Assembly (NCBI RefSeq): GCF_000263855.1
Contig: NZ_AJWX01000017.1
Span: 1 to 64,000, forward strand
DNA from: Pseudomonas sp. M47T1
GTDB taxonomy: Bacteria; Pseudomonadota; Gammaproteobacteria; Pseudomonadales; Pseudomonadaceae
Direction: 5' to 3'
DNA: 64,000 bases
Shown here: positions 17,021-25,029 of the stretch, in pieces
Layout of the letters: each line of letters begins with the position of its first letter
Numbering within the stretch: the first letter of the stretch is position 1
Made by a program: the position numbers and the translations under genes
The notes under the pieces: generated by a model
Databases searched by the model: none
What the model saw: the letters and a program-made list of their open reading frames with translations, nothing else
What the model was told of the DNA's origin: nothing

Positions 17021-18472
17021 ATGCATCAAATGACTCTGGCCGAGATCGCCCGTGGCCTCGCCGACAAGAAGTTTTCCGCCGAAGAGCTGACCCGCACCCT
17101 GCTGGCGCGCATTGCCCAGCTGGACCCGCAGCTCAACAGCTTCATCACCGTCACCGACGACCTGGCCATTGCCCAGGCCCAGGCCGCCGACGCCCGCCGT
17201 GCCGCCGGTGAAACCGGTGCCCTGCTGGGCGCCCCGCTGGCTCACAAAGACCTGTTCTGCACCCAGGGCGTGCGCACCAGCTGTGCCTCCAAGATGCTCG
17301 ACAACTTCACCGCCCCCTACGATGCCACCGTGGTCTCGCGCCTGGCCGCGGCCGGCATGGTCACCCTGGGCAAGACCAACATGGACGAGTTCGCCATGGG
17401 CTCGGGCAATGAAAACAGCTTCTACGGCGCGGTGAAGAACCCATGGAACCTGGCTCACGTACCGGGCGGTTCGTCGGGCGGTTCAGCCGCTGCAGTGGCA
17501 GCTCGCCTGCTGCCAGTTGCGACAGGTACCGACACCGGTGGCTCCATCCGACAACCGGCAGCTTTTACCAACCTGACGGGCCTGAAACCGACGTACGGTC
17601 GCGTTTCGCGCTGGGGCATGATCGCCTACGCGTCGAGCCTGGACCAGGCCGGTACCTTTGCCCGCACCGCCGAAGACTGCGCCCTGCTGCTGCAAGGCAT
17701 GGCCGGTTTCGACCCGCAGGACTCCACCAGCATTGACGAGCCCGTGCCGGACTACAGCGCCAGCCTGAACGGCTCGCTGCAAGGCCTGCGCATCGGCCTG
17801 CCGAAGGAATACTTCGGCGCCGGCCTGGACCCGCGCATTGCCGACCTGATCCAGAACGCCGTCAAGGAACTGCAAAAACTGGGCGCCACGGTCAAGGAAA
17901 TCAGCCTGCCGAACATGCAGCACGCCATTGCGGCGTACTACGTGATCGCCCCGGCCGAAGCCTCGTCCAACCTGTCGCGTTTCGACGGCGTGCGCTTCGG
18001 CTACCGCTGCGAGAACCCGGCCGACCTCACCGACCTGTACAAGCGTTCGCGTGGCGAAGGCTTCGGCATTGAAGTGCAGCGTCGCATCATGGTGGGTGCC
18101 TACGCCCTGTCGGCCGGTTACTACGACGCCTACTACCTGCAGGCGCAGAAAATCCGCCGCTTGATCAAGAACGACTTCATGACTGCCTTCCACGACGTGG
18201 ACGTCATTCTGGGCCCGACCACGCCGAACCCGGCCTGGAAAATCGGCGCCAAGAACGCCGACCCGGTCGCCGAGTACCTGGAAGACGTGTACACCATCAC
18301 CGCCAACCTGGCCGGCCTGCCGGGGCTGTCCATGCCCGCAGGCTTCGTCGACGGTCTGCCGGCGGGCGTGCAATTGCTGGCCCCGTACTTTCAGGAAGGC
18401 CGCCTGCTCAACGTCGCGCACCAGTACCAGCAGGCAACTGACTGGCACACCCGCTCGCCCGAAGGCTTCTAA
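17021..18472 (+). CDS. gatA: Asp/Glu-tRNA amidotransferase subunit A
   Basis: A 483-residue amidase-signature enzyme that releases ammonia from glutamine for transamidation. The Ser-cisSer-Lys triad regions are visible: K in PLAHKDLFCTQG, then GGSSGGSAAAVAARLLPVAT and GTDTGGSIRQPAAF. Length is that of GatA (about 485). It lies between gatC and gatB, with short intergenic gaps on each side. Confidence 0.97.
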   Translation: MHQMTLAEIARGLADKKFSAEELTRTLLARIAQLDPQLNSFITVTDDLAIAQAQAADARRAAGETGALLGAPLAHKDLFCTQGVRTSCASKMLDNFTAPYDATVVSRLAAAGMVTLGKTNMDEFAMGSGNENSFYGAVKNPWNLAHVPGGSSGGSAAAVAARLLPVATGTDTGGSIRQPAAFTNLTGLKPTYGRVSRWGMIAYASSLDQAGTFARTAEDCALLLQGMAGFDPQDSTSIDEPVPDYSASLNGSLQGLRIGLPKEYFGAGLDPRIADLIQNAVKELQKLGATVKEISLPNMQHAIAAYYVIAPAEASSNLSRFDGVRFGYRCENPADLTDLYKRSRGEGFGIEVQRRIMVGAYALSAGYYDAYYLQAQKIRRLIKNDFMTAFHDVDVILGPTTPNPAWKIGAKNADPVAEYLEDVYTITANLAGLPGLSMPAGFVDGLPAGVQLLAPYFQEGRLLNVAHQYQQATDWHTRSPEGF

Positions 18473-18484
18473 GGAGAAACTTGT

Positions 18485-19930
18485 ATGCAATGGGAAGTCG
18501 TCATCGGGCTGGAGATTCACACCCAGCTCACCACCCAGTCGAAGATTTTCTCCGGCAGTTCCACCACGTTCGGTTCCGAGCCCAACACCCAGGCCAGCCT
18601 GGTAGACCTGGGCATGCCCGGCGTGCTGCCGGTGCTGAACCAGGAAGCGGTGCGCATGGCGGTCAAGTTCGGCCTGGCCATTGACGCCGAGATCGGCCAG
18701 CACAACGTGTTCGCCCGCAAGAACTACTTCTACCCAGACCTGCCCAAGGGCTACCAGATCAGCCAGATGGAACTGCCTATCGTCGGCAAGGGCCACCTGG
18801 ACATCACCCTGGAAGATGGCACCGTCAAGCGCATCGGCGTGACCCGCGCGCACTTGGAAGAAGACGCCGGCAAGAGCCTGCACGAAGACTTCAACGGCCT
18901 GACCGGCGTTGACCTCAACCGTGCTGGCACACCGCTGCTGGAAATCGTTTCCGAGCCGGACATGCGCAGCGCCAAGGAAGCCGTGGCCTACGTCAAGGCC
19001 ATGCACGCCCTGGTGCGCTACCTGGGCATCTGCGACGGCAACATGGCCGAAGGCAGCCTGCGTTGCGACTGCAACGTCTCCATCCGGCCCAAAGGCCAGG
19101 TCGAGTTCGGCACCCGCTGCGAGATCAAGAACGTCAACTCGTTCCGCTTCATCGAGAAGGCGATCAACAGCGAAATCGCCCGTCAGATCGAACTGATCGA
19201 GGACGGCGGCAAGGTTATCCAGCAAACGCGCCTGTACGACCCGAACACCAACGAAACCCGCGCCATGCGCAGCAAGGAAGAAGCCAACGACTACCGTTAC
19301 TTCCCCGACCCTGACCTGCTGCCGGTAGTGATCGAGGACGCGTTCCTGGACACCATCCGCGCCACCCTGCCAGAGCTGCCACCGGCCAAGCGCGAGCGCT
19401 TCCAGAGCCAGTTCGGCCTGTCGGCCTATGACGCCAGCGTGCTGGCTTCCAGCCGCGAGCAGGCCGACTACTTCGAACAGGTAGTGGGCATCAGCGGCGA
19501 CGCCAAGCTGGCGGCCAACTGGACCATGGTGGAACTGGGCAGCCTGCTGAACAAGCTGGGCGTGGAAATCGAACAGTCGCCGGTCAGCGCCGAGCAACTG
19601 GGCGGCATGTTGCTGCGCATCAAGGACAACACCATCAGCGGCAAGATCGCCAAGATGGTCTTCGAAGCCATGGCCAACGGTGAAGGCACTGCCGACCAGG
19701 TCATCGAAGCCCGCGGTCTGAAGCAGGTGACTGACAGCGGCGCCATTGAAAAGGTACTGGACGAAATGCTGGCCGCCAACGCCGAGCAGGTCGAACAGTA
19801 CCGCGCCGCCGACGAAGCCAAGCGCGGCAAGATGTTCGGCTTCTTCGTGGGCCAGGCCATGAAAGCCTCCAAGGGCAAGGCCAACCCGCAACAGGTGAAC
19901 GAATTGCTGAAAAGCAAACTCGAAGGCTGA
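18485..19930 (+). CDS. gatB: Asp/Glu-tRNA amidotransferase subunit B
   Basis: A 481-residue GatB, which phosphorylates the misacylated aminoacyl-tRNA and transfers ammonia to it. The opening MQWEVVIGLEIHTQL and the motif SLRCDCNVSIRP (including the cysteines of the family) are diagnostic, and the C-terminal helical YqeY-like tail ends in NELLKSKLEG. It starts 12 bases after gatA with AAGGAGA upstream, completing the gatCAB operon. Confidence 0.97.
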   Translation: MQWEVVIGLEIHTQLTTQSKIFSGSSTTFGSEPNTQASLVDLGMPGVLPVLNQEAVRMAVKFGLAIDAEIGQHNVFARKNYFYPDLPKGYQISQMELPIVGKGHLDITLEDGTVKRIGVTRAHLEEDAGKSLHEDFNGLTGVDLNRAGTPLLEIVSEPDMRSAKEAVAYVKAMHALVRYLGICDGNMAEGSLRCDCNVSIRPKGQVEFGTRCEIKNVNSFRFIEKAINSEIARQIELIEDGGKVIQQTRLYDPNTNETRAMRSKEEANDYRYFPDPDLLPVVIEDAFLDTIRATLPELPPAKRERFQSQFGLSAYDASVLASSREQADYFEQVVGISGDAKLAANWTMVELGSLLNKLGVEIEQSPVSAEQLGGMLLRIKDNTISGKIAKMVFEAMANGEGTADQVIEARGLKQVTDSGAIEKVLDEMLAANAEQVEQYRAADEAKRGKMFGFFVGQAMKASKGKANPQQVNELLKSKLEG

Positions 19931-19978
19931 TCTGCCAAGCCTGCACCTGCCCTTAAACGGGACGGGTGCACATCCTCT

Positions 19979-20006
19979 TGTGGGAGTGGGCTCTGCCCGC
20001 TCCCAC
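19979..20006. repeat. Single REP hairpin downstream of gatB
   Basis: TGTGGGAGTGGGCTCTGCCC followed by GCTCCCAC forms a compact hairpin, a shortened REP unit. A second hairpin (TGCACC..GGTGCA, about 19941-19970) lies just before it. Together they could end the gatB message, though there is no clear T run. Confidence 0.65.
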
Positions 20007-20049
20007 GATTGAGCGATGGCGCGCCCACTGTCCTGCTGGAGAACGCTGC

Positions 20050-20421
20050 ATGCTGCGCCTGGCCCTGCCCCTTGTGCTACTCACCTTCCTCGCCGGCTGC
20101 GCCACCCACGACATTGACCCCCGCGGTTATGACGAAACCGGCATGGCCACCTTCTATGGCGCCAAGCACCAGGGCAAACGCACCGCCAGTGGCGAGCGCT
20201 TCGACCAGCACGCCATGACCGCCGCCCACCGCCAATTGCCGTTCGGCACCCGCGTACTGGTCACCAACCTGACCAATAATCGCAAGGTAGAAGTGCGCAT
20301 CAACGACCGCGGCCCACACACCCGTGGGCGCCTGATCGACCTGTCACATGCCGCCGCAGAACAATTGGGCATGATCGGTAGCGGATCCGCGCGCGTGCGG
20401 GTACAAAGTCTGAGCGACTGA
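20050..20421 (+). CDS. Short RlpA-like double-psi beta-barrel lipoprotein
   Basis: A 123-residue predicted lipoprotein. The signal peptide ends in the lipobox LAGC (Cys at residue 17), and a single RlpA-like double-psi beta-barrel domain fills the rest (GMATFYGAKHQGKRTASGERFD, LPFGTRVLVTNL, VRINDRGPHTRGRLIDLS). The conserved Asp of RINDRGP, required for lytic transglycosylase activity in RlpA, is present. Full RlpA is about 340 residues with a SPOR domain that localises it to the septum; SPOR is absent here, so this is a short paralogue that may not be recruited to denuded glycan. It lies between gatB and the exchanger. Confidence 0.88.
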   Translation: MLRLALPLVLLTFLAGCATHDIDPRGYDETGMATFYGAKHQGKRTASGERFDQHAMTAAHRQLPFGTRVLVTNLTNNRKVEVRINDRGPHTRGRLIDLSHAAAEQLGMIGSGSARVRVQSLSD

Positions 20422-20438
20422 GCCTAATCGACTGGAGC

Positions 20439-21530
20439 TTGACCATTTTTTCCCTGGACACCCCCACCACCCTGAACCTGCTGCAACTGGCCGCAGGCCT
20501 GGTGCTGCTGATCCTCGGCGCCGAGCTAATGGTGCGGGCCGCGGTGCGTCTGGCTGCGCGCTACAAAGTGCGGCCACTGATCATCGGCCTGAGCGTGGTC
20601 GCCCTGGGCAGCAGTGCCCCGCAAATGGCCGTCAGCCTGCAAGCGGCCATCAGCCATGCCCCGGACATCGCCGTGGGCAGCGTCATCGGCAGCAACATTT
20701 TCAACGTGCTGGTCACGCTGGGGCTGTGTGCGCTGATCATTCCCCTGCGGGTCTCGCGCCAACTGGTGCGCCTGGATATACCCCTGATGATCAGCGCCAG
20801 CGCCCTGGTGTTCGCCCTGGCCCTGAACCAGACCATCGGCCGCGGCGAAGGCGTGCTGTTGTTGCTGGCCTTGCTGGGTTATTGCGTGCTGTTGTGGCGG
20901 CAATCACGCCATTACGGCCGGCCCCACCCGCGCACGCCGGCGGCGCCGCGCCAGGGCCCGCCGCGCTGGCTGAGCGGTGCGGCCATGGCCGTCGCCGGGC
21001 TGGGCTTGCTGATATGGGGCGGGCATCTGATCCTGGGCGCGGCGGTAGACCTGGCCACCCACTTCGGTTTCTCCGACCGCATCATTGGCTTGACCATCGT
21101 CGCCGTCTCCACGTCGTTGCCCGAACTGGCCACCTCGCTGATCGCCGCCGTGCGCGGCGAACGGGAAATTGCCGTGGGCAACGTGATCGGCAGTAACCTG
21201 TTCAACCTGCTAGGGGTGCTGGGCCTGACAGCGGTGATTGCGCCGACACCCCTGTCCGTCTCGCCCAATGCCCTGGATTTCGACTTGCCAGTCATGCTGG
21301 GCGTGGCCGTGCTGTGCCTGCCGCTGTTCTATTCGGGCTACCGCATCACCCGCGCCGAAGGCCTGGTGCTGCTGGGGCTGTTCGCCGCCTATGGCCTGCA
21401 CGTGATCACCTTCACCACCGGCATGCCCCTGGCCGGCCGGCTGGAACACCTGATGCTGTTTTACGTACTGCCAGTGCTGGCGCTGTTCGTGCTGATCAGC
21501 ACGCTGCTGGCCTGGCGCCGTCAACATTGA
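20439..21530 (+). CDS. Calcium/sodium antiporter (CaCA family, YrbG type)
   Basis: An inner-membrane cation exchanger of about 363 residues with the internal duplication of the family. Two alpha repeats carry the acidic/asparagine motifs VVALGSSAPQMAVSL..GSVIGSNIFNVLVT and VVAVSTSLPELATSL..GNVIGSNLFNLLG. Around ten hydrophobic segments are visible. Note Gln (SAPQM) in place of the usual Glu of repeat 1 (SxPEL), which may change ion coupling. The start is uncertain: the first TTG lies only one base after GGAG, while an ATT two codons later (20445) would have a seven-base spacing. Translation may be coupled to the preceding lipoprotein gene. Confidence 0.88.
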   Translation: MTIFSLDTPTTLNLLQLAAGLVLLILGAELMVRAAVRLAARYKVRPLIIGLSVVALGSSAPQMAVSLQAAISHAPDIAVGSVIGSNIFNVLVTLGLCALIIPLRVSRQLVRLDIPLMISASALVFALALNQTIGRGEGVLLLLALLGYCVLLWRQSRHYGRPHPRTPAAPRQGPPRWLSGAAMAVAGLGLLIWGGHLILGAAVDLATHFGFSDRIIGLTIVAVSTSLPELATSLIAAVRGEREIAVGNVIGSNLFNLLGVLGLTAVIAPTPLSVSPNALDFDLPVMLGVAVLCLPLFYSGYRITRAEGLVLLGLFAAYGLHVITFTTGMPLAGRLEHLMLFYVLPVLALFVLISTLLAWRRQH

Positions 21531-21544
21531 GAAAGGAGAAGCCG

Positions 21545-21922
21545 ATGACCGACAACAACAAGCCAGGCGTCGAAATGCGCCGCCAGGTAATGGGCGACGC
21601 CTTCGTCGACCGCGCCCTGGGCAATGCCACCGAGTTCACCCAGCCACTTCAGGACTTCGTCAACGAGCACGCCTGGGGCAGTGTGTGGAACCGGCCTGGG
21701 CTGGAACTCAAGACCCGCAGCCTCATCACCCTGGCGGCGCTTACCGCGCTCAAGTGCCCGCAAGAGCTCAAGGGCCACGTGCGTGGCGCCTTGAACAACG
21801 GCTGTACGGTAGAGGAAATCCGCGAAGCGCTGCTGCACTGCGCGGTGTACGCCGGTGTGCCGGCGGCCATCGATGCCTTCCGTGCGGCGCAGGAAGTCAT
21901 CGACAGCTATCAGAAACCTTAA
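21545..21922 (+). CDS. Carboxymuconolactone decarboxylase family protein (PcaC-like)
   Basis: A 125-residue protein of the CMD/AhpD superfamily. The core KTRSLITLAALTALKCPQELKGHVRGALNNG and EIREALLHCAVYAGVPAAIDAF closely follows 4-carboxymuconolactone decarboxylase (PcaC), including the LHCAVYAGVP block. PcaC acts in the protocatechuate branch of the beta-ketoadipate pathway, but no pca genes are near, so this may be a paralogue with another substrate. GAAAGGAGAAG precedes the ATG. Its stop codon overlaps that of the convergent permease gene by three bases. Confidence 0.85.
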   Translation: MTDNNKPGVEMRRQVMGDAFVDRALGNATEFTQPLQDFVNEHAWGSVWNRPGLELKTRSLITLAALTALKCPQELKGHVRGALNNGCTVEEIREALLHCAVYAGVPAAIDAFRAAQEVIDSYQKP

Positions 21923-23274
21923 GCGCGAGCGCGGCGCTTCAAGGTATAGGCAATCGCCAAGGCGACCAGCCAGATCGGCATCAGGATCACCGAGATGCGA
22001 ATGCCCGGGGTCAGCCACATCACCAGCACAATACCGGCCACGAACAGCAGGCACAGGTAATTAGTGACCGGGTAACCCCAGCTTTTGAAGAAGGTGTCCT
22101 CGCCGGCCTGGCGCTTGGCCTTGCGGAACATCAGGTGGGTGATGCTGATAATCACCCAGTTGATCACCAGCGCCGCCACGGCCAGCGCCATCAGCAGCCC
22201 GAAGGCCTGCCCCGGCATCAGGTAGTTGATCAGCACACACAGGCCAGTGGCCATGGCCGACACACCCAGCGCCGCCAGCGGCACGCCGCGCTTGTTGACC
22301 TTGAGCATGGCCTTGGGCGCATCGCCCTGCACGGCCAGGCCGAACATCATGCGGCTGTTGCTGTACACGCAGCTGTTGTACACCGACAGCGCCGCGGTCA
22401 GCACCACGGCATTGAGCAGGGTGGCCACCAGGTTGCTGTCCAGCGCATGAAAGATCAGCACGAACGGGCTGCCGCCGGTCACCACTTTCTGCCACGGGTA
22501 CAGCGACAACAGCACCGCCAGGGCGCCCACATAAAAAAGCAGGATGCGATAGATAACCTGGTTGGTGGCGCGCGGAATGCTGTGTTTGGGGTCATCGGCC
22601 TCGGCGGCGGTAATGCCCACCAGTTCCAGGCCGCCGAACGAGAACATGATCACCGCCATGGCCATGGCCAGGCCGCCGATGCCATTGGGAAAGAAACCGC
22701 CGTGCTGCCACAGGTTGGCCACCGACGCGTCCGGGCCGCCGTTGCCACTGGCCAGCAGCCAGCCGCCGAAGGCGATCATGCCGATGATGGCCGCCACCTT
22801 GACCAGCGAGAACCAGAATTCCATCTCGCCGAACACCTTCACCTGGGTGAGGTTGATCAGGTTGATCAGCACGAAGAACACCGCCGCGGACACCCAGGTC
22901 GGCACGCCCGGCCACCAGTACTGCACGTAAATGCCCACCGCCGTCAGTTCGGCCATGCCCACCAGCACGTACACCACCCAGTAGTTCCAGCCCGACATGA
23001 AACCGGCCATGCCCCCCCAGTAACGACTGGCGAAGTGGCTGAAGGAACCGGCCACCGGCTCATCCACCACCATCTCGCCCAACTGGCGCATGATGAAAAA
23101 GGCCATGAGGCCGGCGATGGCGTAGCCGAGGATCACCGATGGGCCGGCCATATTGATGGTCTGGGCAATGCCCAGGAATAGCCCGGTACCGATGGCGCCG
23201 CCCAGCGCGATCAGCTGGATATGGCGGTTCTTGAGGCCCCGATGCAAACCCTCGGGGGCGGATGTCTGGTCCAT
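21919..23274 (-). CDS. APC-family amino acid permease (GabP/AroP/ProY-type)
   Basis: A 451-residue, twelve-helix proton symporter of the amino-acid/polyamine/organocation family. The diagnostic first-helix motif LIALGGAIGTGLFLGIAQTI is present, followed by GPSVILGYAIAGLMAFFIMRQLGEM and the SANSR-like SNSRMMFGLA. The start MDQTSAPEGLHRGLKNRHIQ has AAGGAAG upstream. The subgroup (AroP/ProY/GabP/LysP) transports amino acids such as proline, GABA or aromatics; the substrate cannot be set from sequence alone. It is convergent with the PcaC-like gene without any terminator between. Confidence 0.9.
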   Translation of the reverse strand: MDQTSAPEGLHRGLKNRHIQLIALGGAIGTGLFLGIAQTINMAGPSVILGYAIAGLMAFFIMRQLGEMVVDEPVAGSFSHFASRYWGGMAGFMSGWNYWVVYVLVGMAELTAVGIYVQYWWPGVPTWVSAAVFFVLINLINLTQVKVFGEMEFWFSLVKVAAIIGMIAFGGWLLASGNGGPDASVANLWQHGGFFPNGIGGLAMAMAVIMFSFGGLELVGITAAEADDPKHSIPRATNQVIYRILLFYVGALAVLLSLYPWQKVVTGGSPFVLIFHALDSNLVATLLNAVVLTAALSVYNSCVYSNSRMMFGLAVQGDAPKAMLKVNKRGVPLAALGVSAMATGLCVLINYLMPGQAFGLLMALAVAALVINWVIISITHLMFRKAKRQAGEDTFFKSWGYPVTNYLCLLFVAGIVLVMWLTPGIRISVILMPIWLVALAIAYTLKRRARA

Positions 23275-23330
23275 GTAAGCTTCCTTGAGCCTGGATGACT
23301 GCATGATGGCAGCACAAAGGCGCACAGGAT

Positions 23331-24272
23331 CTAGATCCAGCCGCCCCACTGCAATAGGAAAATGCCGATATTGGTTGTAATTGCGGCACCAACGGTCGTA
23401 ATCACAATGATCGCCGCCGCCAGTTGATGGTTGCCGTTGGCCGCGCGGGCCATGACATAGCTGGCTGCCGCCGTCGGGCTGCCGATGTACAGGAATAGAA
23501 TGCCCAGCTCGGCACCGCGAAAGCCGCACAACCAGGCGCCCAGGGTGCCGAACAGCGGCAGCCAGACCATTTTCACCAGGCTGGCGCTCAGGGCCAGCTG
23601 GCCGCTTTCGCGCAGGGCTGCCAGTGACAGGGTGCCACCGATGCAGATCAGCGCCAGGGGCAGGGTCATCTGCGCCAGGTAATCACCACTGGCCAGCAGC
23701 CAGTTGGGCAGGCCGATCTGCAGGTAATTCATGGGCGCGGCCGCCAGCACGCTGATGATCAGCGGGTTGGCCAGCACGCTCTTGAAGATGCTCCAGGGGT
23801 CGGACTTGATGTTGGGGCTGTAGATGGCCAACACCACGGTGGACAGGCTGTTGTAGAGCAAAATGACCAGGCCGGCGAGGATTGCGCCCAGGGAGATGCC
23901 GTAGTCGCCGTACATACTGGCCGCCAGCGCCAGGCCCACCACACCGTTGTTGCCGCGGAACGCGCCCTGGGTAAAGATGCCACGGTCTGCCGGCGGGCTG
24001 CGCCACAGGGCCATGCCCCAAGCGGCGGCGAAACTGGCGAAGGTCACCACCACGAAATAGACCAGCAGCCCGGGCTTCATGGCCGCGTGCAGGTCGGCGT
24101 GGTAAATGCCCAAAAACAGCAGCGCCGGCATGCAGACGTTGAACACCAGGGCCGAGGCGATATGAATGAAGTTGTCGTTGATCCAGTCGATGCGTTTGAG
24201 GAACACACCGAGAAACAGCATGGCGAACACCGGTGCGGTGATGTTCAGCGTCTGTATGAAAATGGCCAGCAT
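23331..24272 (-). CDS. AEC-family transporter (auxin efflux carrier/malonate permease type)
   Basis: A 313-residue membrane protein with about ten hydrophobic segments and the AEC family organisation. The first helix is TLNITAPVFAMLFLGVFLKR, and internal conserved stretches include FRGNNGVVGLALAASMYG and the C-terminal ATPTAAASYVMARAANG-like segment (GSPTAAASYVMARA). Bacterial members export or import small carboxylates or related compounds; the substrate here is unknown. It is separated from the permease gene by 56 bases on the same strand, so co-transcription is possible. Confidence 0.88.
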   Translation of the reverse strand: MLAIFIQTLNITAPVFAMLFLGVFLKRIDWINDNFIHIASALVFNVCMPALLFLGIYHADLHAAMKPGLLVYFVVVTFASFAAAWGMALWRSPPADRGIFTQGAFRGNNGVVGLALAASMYGDYGISLGAILAGLVILLYNSLSTVVLAIYSPNIKSDPWSIFKSVLANPLIISVLAAAPMNYLQIGLPNWLLASGDYLAQMTLPLALICIGGTLSLAALRESGQLALSASLVKMVWLPLFGTLGAWLCGFRGAELGILFLYIGSPTAAASYVMARAANGNHQLAAAIIVITTVGAAITTNIGIFLLQWGGWI

Positions 24273-24408
24273 GCCAAGGGAACCTGATTGCCCGTTTTAG
24301 GGGGCTAATGATAAGCCTTGCAGGCTTGCGCTGCTGGGGTTTTACCGTAAGCGTGGCTCTTTTAAAGGCCGTTTCGCCCTGTACGGGGGTGCCGGAAAAG
24401 GAATTTCA

Positions 24409-24462
24409 GTAGGACAGTTTACCCAGGGCGGTAGGACTGATCTGATTTTTCAAAACCAGGAC
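24409..24462 (+). promoter_or_regulatory. Repeated GTAGGAC elements upstream of hcp
   Basis: Two near-identical direct repeats, CAGTAGGACAG and CGGTAGGACTG, have cores at 24409-24415 and 24431-24437, exactly 22 bases apart (about two helical turns). A third, shorter AGGAC follows at 24458-24462. They lie 70-125 bases before the hcp start, in an otherwise unassigned 259-base gap. Spacing suggests a regulator binding on one face of the DNA. Alternatively these are GGA motifs in the message leader recognised by RsmA/RsmE-type proteins. Neither role is proven. Confidence 0.4.
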
Positions 24463-24531
24463 TTTTCCTCTAGGCAGACCGCATCGCAGGCTGCTTCGAT
24501 GTGCCCTCCCTCACATCAAGGAAGCGCATCC

Positions 24532-25020
24532 ATGGCATTCGACGCTTACATCAACATTGACGGCATTCCGGGCGAATCCCTCGACGCCAGCCATCAAGAC
24601 TGGATCGAGATCACCAGCTACCAGTTTGGCTCCCACCAACGCACCTCGGCGACCGCCAGCTCGGCAGGTGGCGCAACATCAGGCCGCCCGACCCTCACCG
24701 ATTTTTCCTTTACCAAGGTCTTGGACAAAGCCAGCGCCAAGCTGTTTGAAGCCAATTGCGCGGGCACACACATCCCCAAGGTGGTGGTTGAACTTCATCG
24801 CGCGGGCGGCGACAAGCTGAAATACATGGAAATCCAGCTCGAGGAAGTCATGGTGTCTGATTACACCCAAAGTGGCGCGCAGGGCGAGCCACTGGAGATC
24901 GTGCAACTCAATTTTGGCCGCATCAAAACCGTTTACACCCTTCAGACCCGCAGCGATGGCGGCGCAGGCGGCAGCGTGCTGGGTGGCTGGGATCGCATCG
25001 CCAACAAAATCTTCGCGTGA
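24532..25020 (+). CDS. hcp: Type VI secretion tube protein Hcp
   Basis: A 162-residue Hcp, the hexameric ring protein that stacks into the T6SS inner tube and carries effectors in its lumen. Family features: MAFDAYINIDGIPGES at the start, HQDWIEITSYQFG, the SFTKVLDKASAKLFEANCAGTHI block and MEIQLEEVMVSDY. Length is standard (about 160-172), so there is no fused C-terminal toxin. AAGGAAG lies upstream of the ATG. No tss genes, VgrG or PAAR are in the window, so it is an orphan hcp. The immediately following gene is likely its cargo: only nine bases separate them. Confidence 0.95.
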   Translation: MAFDAYINIDGIPGESLDASHQDWIEITSYQFGSHQRTSATASSAGGATSGRPTLTDFSFTKVLDKASAKLFEANCAGTHIPKVVVELHRAGGDKLKYMEIQLEEVMVSDYTQSGAQGEPLEIVQLNFGRIKTVYTLQTRSDGGAGGSVLGGWDRIANKIFA

Positions 25021-25029
25021 GGTGACCCC

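Noticed and set aside
17483..19891. 802-codon minus-strand frame across gatA and gatB
   Set aside because: It spans two certain genes on the opposite strand and has low-complexity composition typical of antisense frames in GC-rich DNA.
21545..21922. True PcaC of the protocatechuate pathway
   Set aside because: Similarity is good, but there are no pca genes nearby and the catechol genes in the window do not need it, so only the family is assigned.
24273..24531. Sigma-54 promoter before hcp
   Set aside because: I looked for the GG-N10-GC core with the surrounding TGGCAC and TTGCA bases and found no convincing match.
24532..25020. Evidence for a full type VI secretion cluster
   Set aside because: Only hcp and cargo-like genes are present; no TssB/C, ClpV, VgrG, PAAR or membrane-complex genes are nearby, so this is an orphan module.
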